A stretch of DNA of 37,414 nucleotides from Deltaproteobacteria bacterium (GTDB lineage Bacteria > Desulfobacterota > Desulfuromonadia > Desulfuromonadales > Geopsychrobacteraceae): NCBI GenBank assembly GCA_024276935.1, contig JAJRWH010000041.1:1-37414 (forward strand). The letters run 5' to 3'. Below are positions 32,651 through 37,414 of the stretch, piece by piece. The position numbers and the translations under genes were made by a program. Under the pieces are notes generated by a model that did no database searches, was not told the origin of the DNA, and worked only from the letters and a program-made list of their open reading frames with translations. Position 1 is the stretch's first letter. Every line of letters starts with the position of its first letter.

Positions 32651-32847
32651 ATCTGCGGATAAACGGCCAACAGCATACGCTCGAAAAAGGGGTAACCATC
32701 AACCGGCTCCTGACTCAACTCGAGTTACAACCTGAACGCGTGGTTCTTGAATTGAATCACCAGATCCTCGACATGGCGGAAAGCCTTAATATTGAACTGC
32801 ACGAAAATGATCAGCTCGAAATCATCCAGTTTGTCGGTGGGGGCTGA
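32647..32847 (+). CDS. thiS: sulfur carrier protein ThiS
   Basis: This 66-residue ubiquitin-like protein carries sulfur as a C-terminal thiocarboxylate to thiazole synthase. It ends in the required Gly-Gly (QFVGGG). It begins [22 protein letters not shown], typical of the family, and overlaps the thiF stop by four bases. Unlike the ThiS-like domain on ThiF, this copy can be adenylated. Confidence 0.96.
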   Translation: MNLRINGQQHTLEKGVTINRLLTQLELQPERVVLELNHQILDMAESLNIELHENDQLEIIQFVGGG

Positions 32848-32872
32848 AATACAGATGAAGGATATAAACCTT

Positions 32873-33652
32873 ATGGATAAGCTTGAAATTGCCGGTCGTC
32901 ATTTCACTTCACGTCTGATGGTCGGAACTGGAAAATTTTCCTCAAACACTGCCATGCAGCAGGCAATTGAAGCGACCGACAGTGAAATCGTAACCGTTGC
33001 CCTGCGGCGGGTGGATATCAACAATCCCGGTGACAATATGCTGCAGCACATTGACCGAGATCGTTATCTCCTGCTGCCCAACACCAGTGGTGCCCGTGAC
33101 GCTGAAGAAGCAGTCCGACTCGCCCGGCTGGCTCGGGCTGCGGGCTGTGACCCCTGGGTCAAGCTGGAAGTAACCCCCGATCCCTACTATCTGCTCCCGG
33201 ACCCAGTAGAAACCCTCAAAGCCGCAGAGATCCTGGTGAAGGAAGGGTTCAATGTTCTTCCCTATATGCCCGCAGATCCGGTCCTGGCCCGTCACCTCGA
33301 AGAAGTCGGGACTGTGACCCTCATGCCTCTGGGAGCACCGATCGGGACCAATCGTGGTTTACGCACGCGCGATCTGGTCAGAATCATTATTGAACAGGCC
33401 AATGTCCCGGTGGTGGTTGATGCCGGTCTGGGAGCCCCTTCTCATGCCGCAGAGGCCATGGAGATGGGGGCCGACGCTGTTCTGGTCAATACCGCCCTGG
33501 CTGATACCGCCCATCCGGCTCTCATGGGAGAAGCCTTTAAAAAAGGGGTTGAAGCAGGTCGTATGGCCTACCTGGCTGGACTCGGTCCTCAACGTGGCAA
33601 GGCAGAAGCCTCAAGTCCCCTGACCGGGTTTCTGCGGGAGGAGTCATCTTGA
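32873..33652 (+). CDS. thiG: thiazole synthase
   Basis: ThiG condenses 1-deoxyxylulose 5-phosphate, dehydroglycine and ThiS-bound sulfur to form the thiazole phosphate. The 259-residue product has the TIM-barrel landmarks [35 protein letters not shown] and [26 protein letters not shown], split by loops. The start at 32873 ([11 protein letters not shown]) has AAGGA ten bases upstream and gives the family length; an ATG at 32855 would add six residues. It follows thiS by 25 bp and overlaps the thiH start. Confidence 0.95.
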   Translation: MDKLEIAGRHFTSRLMVGTGKFSSNTAMQQAIEATDSEIVTVALRRVDINNPGDNMLQHIDRDRYLLLPNTSGARDAEEAVRLARLARAAGCDPWVKLEVTPDPYYLLPDPVETLKAAEILVKEGFNVLPYMPADPVLARHLEEVGTVTLMPLGAPIGTNRGLRTRDLVRIIIEQANVPVVVDAGLGAPSHAAEAMEMGADAVLVNTALADTAHPALMGEAFKKGVEAGRMAYLAGLGPQRGKAEASSPLTGFLREESS

Positions 33653-34770
33653 GCTTTTACACTCAGTTGCAACAGTATCCAGCCAATGAACTTATGGAGC
33701 GGTGCGAACAATTTACCGCTCGGGATATCGACAGGGCCCTGTCATGTGCTGACCTGAATCTGGATGATTTTCTCTGTCTGCTGTCACCGCAAATCACTGA
33801 CAATCAGCTGGAAACACTGGCAACCCGTGCTCATCGCCTTACCAGCCAGCGGTTTGGTCGGACCATTCAACTCTATGCTCCCCTCTATCTTTCCAACGAA
33901 TGCCACAATGGCTGCAAATATTGTGGATTCAGTGCCGATAATCACGATCTGCGGCGCAAAACCCTCACCGACGAGGAAATCCTGCGAGAAGCAGAGCATC
34001 TGCACCGTCAGGGATTTCGTCACATTCTGCTTTTAACCGGTGAAGCACCAGAAGCCGCCGGGGTCGATTTTCTCGAACATGCGATCAAGCTGCTGGCCCC
34101 GCAATTCAGCTCTTTGTCGATCGAGGTTTTCCCGATGTCGCGCAGCGACTACCAACGCCTTGTCAATGCCGGGGTCGATGGTTTGACCCTCTACCAGGAA
34201 ACCTACGATCAGCAGCTCTATCCCGAGCTTCATCCCTACGGTCCCAAGAGTGACTTTATCTATCGCCTCGAAGGCCCTGAACGTGGCGGTGAGGCCGGAT
34301 TCAGAAGAATCGGAATCGGCGCGCTCCTCGGCCTGGGAAATTATCTGGCTGATGCTTTTTATACCGGACTGCACGCCCGTTATCTGATGCGTCGTTTCTG
34401 GCGCAGCCAGGTAACAATTTCTTTCCCTCGCTTGCGACCGGCAGAAGGAGGATTTGCTCCACGTTCAATCGTCACTGATCGCCAACTCACCCAGCTGATC
34501 TGTGCCTTACGTCTGCTTCTGCCCGACGCAGGGCTGCTGCTCTCAACCCGAGAAAGCGCCGAATTACGCGACAATATTCTCCCCCTGGGGATTACCCAGA
34601 TGAGTGCCGGTTCCTGTACGGCTCCCGGAGGTTATGACGGCGATGAAGAAGAAGGAGAACAGTTTTCAATCAATGATCATCGCAGCCCTGAAGAAATCAG
34701 TAAAATTCTTGCGTCATACGGCTATGAAGCCGTATGGAAAGACTGGGATGGGGCCTTCAGCCGCTCGTGA
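33649..34770 (+). CDS. thiH: 2-iminoacetate synthase (radical SAM)
   Basis: ThiH cleaves tyrosine to make dehydroglycine for ThiG, the route used by organisms without oxygen-dependent glycine oxidase. The 373-residue product has the radical SAM motif [11 protein letters not shown] (CxxxCxxC, about residues 85-92). It also has the ThiH elements LYLSNEC and GALLGLGNY. The start is TTG at 33649, sharing TTGA with the thiG stop, with GGAGGAG just upstream. It fits the anaerobic setting. Confidence 0.95.
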   Translation: MSFYTQLQQYPANELMERCEQFTARDIDRALSCADLNLDDFLCLLSPQITDNQLETLATRAHRLTSQRFGRTIQLYAPLYLSNECHNGCKYCGFSADNHDLRRKTLTDEEILREAEHLHRQGFRHILLLTGEAPEAAGVDFLEHAIKLLAPQFSSLSIEVFPMSRSDYQRLVNAGVDGLTLYQETYDQQLYPELHPYGPKSDFIYRLEGPERGGEAGFRRIGIGALLGLGNYLADAFYTGLHARYLMRRFWRSQVTISFPRLRPAEGGFAPRSIVTDRQLTQLICALRLLLPDAGLLLSTRESAELRDNILPLGITQMSAGSCTAPGGYDGDEEEGEQFSINDHRSPEEISKILASYGYEAVWKDWDGAFSRS

Positions 34771-34772
34771 TC

Positions 34773-35435
34773 ATGACTCACAGGGTTTCGGCATCACTTC
34801 CATCTCTCTATTTAATCACTGACCGCAAGCTGGCGACTCCGAATCTGTTCGGTGCCCTGGAATCTGCTCTTCAGGGCGGTGTCCGCCTGATCCAGCTCAG
34901 GGAGAAAGACCTGCTACAAGAAGAGCTACGCCAACTTGCGCCAAAGGTTTTGCAACTGAGCCGTTTTTACGGAGCCCGACTGCTCATCAACGGCCAGCCT
35001 GAGATCGCTGCTGAAATCGGAGCCGACGGCGTCCATTTGGGTGTCCAGTCAGTCTCTGTGGCCCGTGCTCGCCAGACGCTTGGTCAAGGCGCACTGATTG
35101 GCTATTCTGCGCACAGTGCTTCCGAAATCGAACAGGCGGCAATTCAGGGGGCCGATTTTGCCACCTTCAGCCCGATCTACCATACCCCGTCAAAAGCGAA
35201 CTATGGCCCGCCTCAAGGCCTGAAAGCACTGCAGGATATCTGTCGCCAGGCCCCTCTGCCTGTCTACGCCCTGGGTGGCATTGGTATCGCTCAGGTTGAT
35301 GAGGTGCTCCAGGCGGGAGCGTCCGGCATTGCCGTAATCTCAGCGATTCTGCAAACCCGGAATCCAAAAAAATCTGCCCAAGATCTCTTGCACAAGACCA
35401 GCGCACCTGTTGAGGGATTGCTGTCGATCGATTAG
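34773..35435 (+). CDS. thiE: thiamine phosphate synthase
   Basis: ThiE joins the thiazole phosphate and hydroxymethylpyrimidine pyrophosphate to give thiamine phosphate. The 220-residue product has LYLITDRKL, RLIQLREKDL, LINGQPEIAAEIGADGVHLG and an ending with YALGGIG and ASGIAVISAI. The phosphate-binding loop reads SPIYHTPSKANYGPPQGL. The start at 34773 lies 2 bp after thiH; a longer in-frame reading overlaps thiH and is rejected. It is the last gene of thiFSGHE. Confidence 0.93.
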   Translation: MTHRVSASLPSLYLITDRKLATPNLFGALESALQGGVRLIQLREKDLLQEELRQLAPKVLQLSRFYGARLLINGQPEIAAEIGADGVHLGVQSVSVARARQTLGQGALIGYSAHSASEIEQAAIQGADFATFSPIYHTPSKANYGPPQGLKALQDICRQAPLPVYALGGIGIAQVDEVLQAGASGIAVISAILQTRNPKKSAQDLLHKTSAPVEGLLSID

Positions 35436-35504
35436 AATGTGAACTGATCCTGTTCTCATCTCACATAGATAGTATGACCACCATAATTTGTCGCCGGAGT
35501 CTGC

Positions 35505-37277
35505 ATGGATACCCTGCTGGTTCTCGTTATCCTGATCTTCTCCATCCTGCTGTTTGCCAGCGACTGGATTCGTATTGACATTGTCAGTCTGATGATTCTG
35601 CTGACCCTGGGAATCACAGGCCTGGTGACTCCGGCTGAGGCCTTTTCAGGTTTCAGTAATCCGGCGGTGATTACCGTTGCAGCCATGTTTGTCATCAGTG
35701 CCGGTCTCACGCGAACCGGGGCCTTGCGCCCCCTGACAACCCGTCTTCTGAAGCTTTCAGGACATTCTGAATATCGGATGATTCTGACCATCATGCTGAC
35801 CTCGGCACTTTTTTCGGCCTTTATCAACAATATCGGAGCCACCGCCCTGTTGATGCCTCTCGCCATCGAAATGGGCAAGAAAAGTTCTGTCAGCCCGTCA
35901 AAACTGTTGATCCCCCTGGCCTTCGGTTCTCTCCTTGGTGGTGTCTGCACCCTGATCGGCACCCCTCCGAACCTGTTGGCAAATGCGTTGTTGCTCCAAC
36001 ACACCGGGGAATCTTTTACGATGTTCGAATTTACCCCGCTCGGGCTGATTCTTCTGGCAACCGGTATTCTCTACATGATTACTATCGGTCACCGTCTGCT
36101 CCCGGAACGCAAATCAGGCACCCTGACAACGGCTTATCAGGTCAAAGCCTACATCGCTGAAGTTGAAGTTCTTGCCGACTCGAAGGTTGTCAATAAAACC
36201 ATCGCCGCTTCGCATCTGGAAGAAAACCATGATCTCAAAGTCAGAGCTATCTTGCGCGGTAATCAGAAATTTCCCTTTCCGCACCGCAACCGACAAATTC
36301 TGGCTGGCGACATTCTGTTCGTTGAAGGAAGTCCGCAATCAATACTGGAACTTCATCACACTGAGGGGCTGTTGGTTGTTCCGGAAAAAGAATACCCCAA
36401 AGACCCATTTCGTGAACGGGAAGATGTTTTGGTGATCGAAGCCTCTTTGACACCGACAAGCGAAATGGCCGGGAAAACCCTGCGTGAAGTCAAGTTTGCC
36501 GAAACCTATGGCTTGACGGTTCTGGCAATCTGGAGATCCGGGGCTCCGGTTGTGCGCAAGGTTGACCATGTCGTTTTACGCTTTGGGGATGTTTTACTGC
36601 TGCAAGGCACTCGAGAACACGTCATTCACATGGGACAGAATCATGGTTTTCTTTTGCTGGGCGGCATTGAAACCAGCCCCTACCGCCCCCACAGAGGCCC
36701 GGCATCGGTTGCAATCCTGGCCACAGCAATTCTGCTGACAACAACAGGGCTGATGCCGATTATGCTGTCAGCCACCCTGGGAGCCCTGGCTCTGGTCATG
36801 ATCCGTTGCCTGAGTATCAAAGATGCCTACGCCAGTATTGACTGGTCGATTATTCTGTTGATTGCCGGGACCCTGCCGCTGGGAATTGCCATGGAAAAAA
36901 GCGGCCTGGCTGCTCAAATATCCTCTGTCCTGGTAAGTTCAGCCGGATCCCTCGGGCCCTGGCCCGTACTCGCGCTGTTAATTCTTCTGGCCATGTTACT
37001 GACAGCTATCATGAGCAACGCCGCTACGGTCGTCCTTTTGGCTCCCATCGCTTTCAGTACGGCAACCAGTCTGGCTGTCGATCCCAAGCCTTTTTTCATG
37101 GGAATTGCTCTTGCTGCCTCAATTTGTTTTATTTCTCCGATCGGACACCAATCCAATGCCCTGGTCATGGGCCCAGGAGGCTACCGCTTCCTGGATTACA
37201 CACGGGCCGGAGCAGGCCTTAATCTGGTGAGCTGGGTTCTTGCCACCGCCCTCATTCCTCTCTTCTTTCCCTTCTAG
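35505..37277 (+). CDS. SLC13-family permease with two RCK_C domains
   Basis: This is a predicted sodium-coupled anion or divalent-anion carrier of 590 residues. Two membrane blocks (about 1-190 and 390-590) flank two RCK_C/TrkA_C-type regulatory domains (about 205-290 and 295-375). Family motifs are FINNIGATALLMPLAI and LIGTPPN in the first block and MSNAATVVLLAPIAF in the second. The ATG has GGAG six bases upstream. It follows thiE by 69 bp with no terminator seen, so it could be read through from the thi operon. A substrate (sulfate, dicarboxylate or other) cannot be assigned. Confidence 0.9.
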   Translation: MDTLLVLVILIFSILLFASDWIRIDIVSLMILLTLGITGLVTPAEAFSGFSNPAVITVAAMFVISAGLTRTGALRPLTTRLLKLSGHSEYRMILTIMLTSALFSAFINNIGATALLMPLAIEMGKKSSVSPSKLLIPLAFGSLLGGVCTLIGTPPNLLANALLLQHTGESFTMFEFTPLGLILLATGILYMITIGHRLLPERKSGTLTTAYQVKAYIAEVEVLADSKVVNKTIAASHLEENHDLKVRAILRGNQKFPFPHRNRQILAGDILFVEGSPQSILELHHTEGLLVVPEKEYPKDPFREREDVLVIEASLTPTSEMAGKTLREVKFAETYGLTVLAIWRSGAPVVRKVDHVVLRFGDVLLLQGTREHVIHMGQNHGFLLLGGIETSPYRPHRGPASVAILATAILLTTTGLMPIMLSATLGALALVMIRCLSIKDAYASIDWSIILLIAGTLPLGIAMEKSGLAAQISSVLVSSAGSLGPWPVLALLILLAMLLTAIMSNAATVVLLAPIAFSTATSLAVDPKPFFMGIALAASICFISPIGHQSNALVMGPGGYRFLDYTRAGAGLNLVSWVLATALIPLFFPF

Positions 37278-37280
37278 TTT

Positions 37281-37315
37281 AAAAAAAAGCCCCCGATCCG
37301 GAAAGAATCGAGGGC
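37281..37315 (-). terminator. intrinsic terminator of the edge cytochrome-like gene
   Basis: On the minus strand the arms GCCCTCGAT and ATCGGGGGC (one U-G pair) are followed by eight T. It supports a real minus-strand gene at the right edge. On the plus strand the hairpin lacks a T-run, so it is not a good terminator for the permease. Confidence 0.85.
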
Positions 37316-37338
37316 CTGGTCGTGAAGTAAATCAAAAA

Positions 37339-37414
37339 TCAATAGGATTTCGGTTCATGATCAACGCCATGACAACTCAGCGCACATGAGCCGTGACGGC
37401 TGGCAACACCCTGA
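37339..37414 (-). CDS. partial: probable c-type cytochrome C-terminus
   Basis: Only the last 24 residues are in the window (ending CALSCHGVDHEPKSY, then TGA). The motif is Cys-x-x-x-Cys-His, a haem c attachment variant seen in multihaem cytochromes, with two more His nearby. The minus-strand terminator at 37281-37315 directly after the stop supports a real gene. The 5' end lies beyond the right edge. The cytochrome call is moderate because only one motif is visible. Confidence 0.55.
   Translation of the reverse strand, partial: QGVASRHGSCALSCHGVDHEPKSY

Noticed and set aside
1..37414. CRISPR array, transposase, phage or tRNA genes
   Set aside because: Neither regularly spaced repeats nor any such protein or RNA signature was seen on either strand.

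Overview
The window reads as chromosome of an anaerobic, Desulfuromonas/Geobacter-like bacterium (Desulfobacterota). This is inferred from a split glycine decarboxylase, an hgcAB pair, many exported lipoproteins and iron-sulfur proteins, a probable c-type cytochrome at the right edge, and a TPP-riboswitch-controlled thiFSGHE operon. I see no rRNA, tRNA, insertion sequence, phage gene or CRISPR array. Species cannot be assigned from the sequence alone.

Layout. 62-5479 (minus strand) is one-carbon metabolism: folD, then gcvT-gcvH-gcvPA-gcvPB, with an intrinsic terminator placed inside the gcv run between gcvH and gcvPA. 5705-6673 is an orphan exported, probably outer-membrane protein. 6750-8187 (minus) is a small conserved set (YggT, DivIVA-like, DUF167, FmdB-type zinc ribbon). 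8424-11041 (plus) is a DAHP synthase gene followed after 10 bp by hgcA and then hgcB, the two genes needed for mercury methylation. This HgcA carries an unusual N-terminal tail with four Cys-Cys pairs. A REC-GGDEF response regulator (11139-12062) follows under its own promoter.

12066-26802 (minus) is the most unusual part: a run of twelve tightly packed genes, most of them overlapping by 1-20 bases or nearly touching. In transcription order they are: a beta-helix/PQQ-propeller lipoprotein; a multi-TM protein with a spermidine-synthase-like domain; alternating carboxypeptidase-regulatory-like and right-handed beta-helix exported proteins, including two lipoproteins; a DUF3467 protein; a substrate-binding-like protein that appears to lack its second lobe; a Tat-exported DUF362 protein; a membrane polyferredoxin that looks like NapH joined to NapG; and a DUF3047 protein. 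An FG-GAP/UnbV surface protein (26972-28453) lies just upstream behind its own terminator. I propose this as an undescribed cell-envelope system in which repeated surface or periplasmic scaffold proteins are produced together with an iron-sulfur electron-transfer module. Its substrate is unknown.

28772-31501 (minus) holds a DUF318/ArsP-type permease, an FmdE-family protein, an AAA protein with degenerate Walker motifs, and a small helical protein. 31634-35435 (plus) is the TPP riboswitch and thiFSGHE, which make the thiazole half of thiamine and join it to the pyrimidine half; thiC and thiD are not in the window. 35505-37277 is an SLC13-type transporter with RCK_C domains. At the right edge, a minus-strand gene with a haem-like CxxxCH motif runs off the window.
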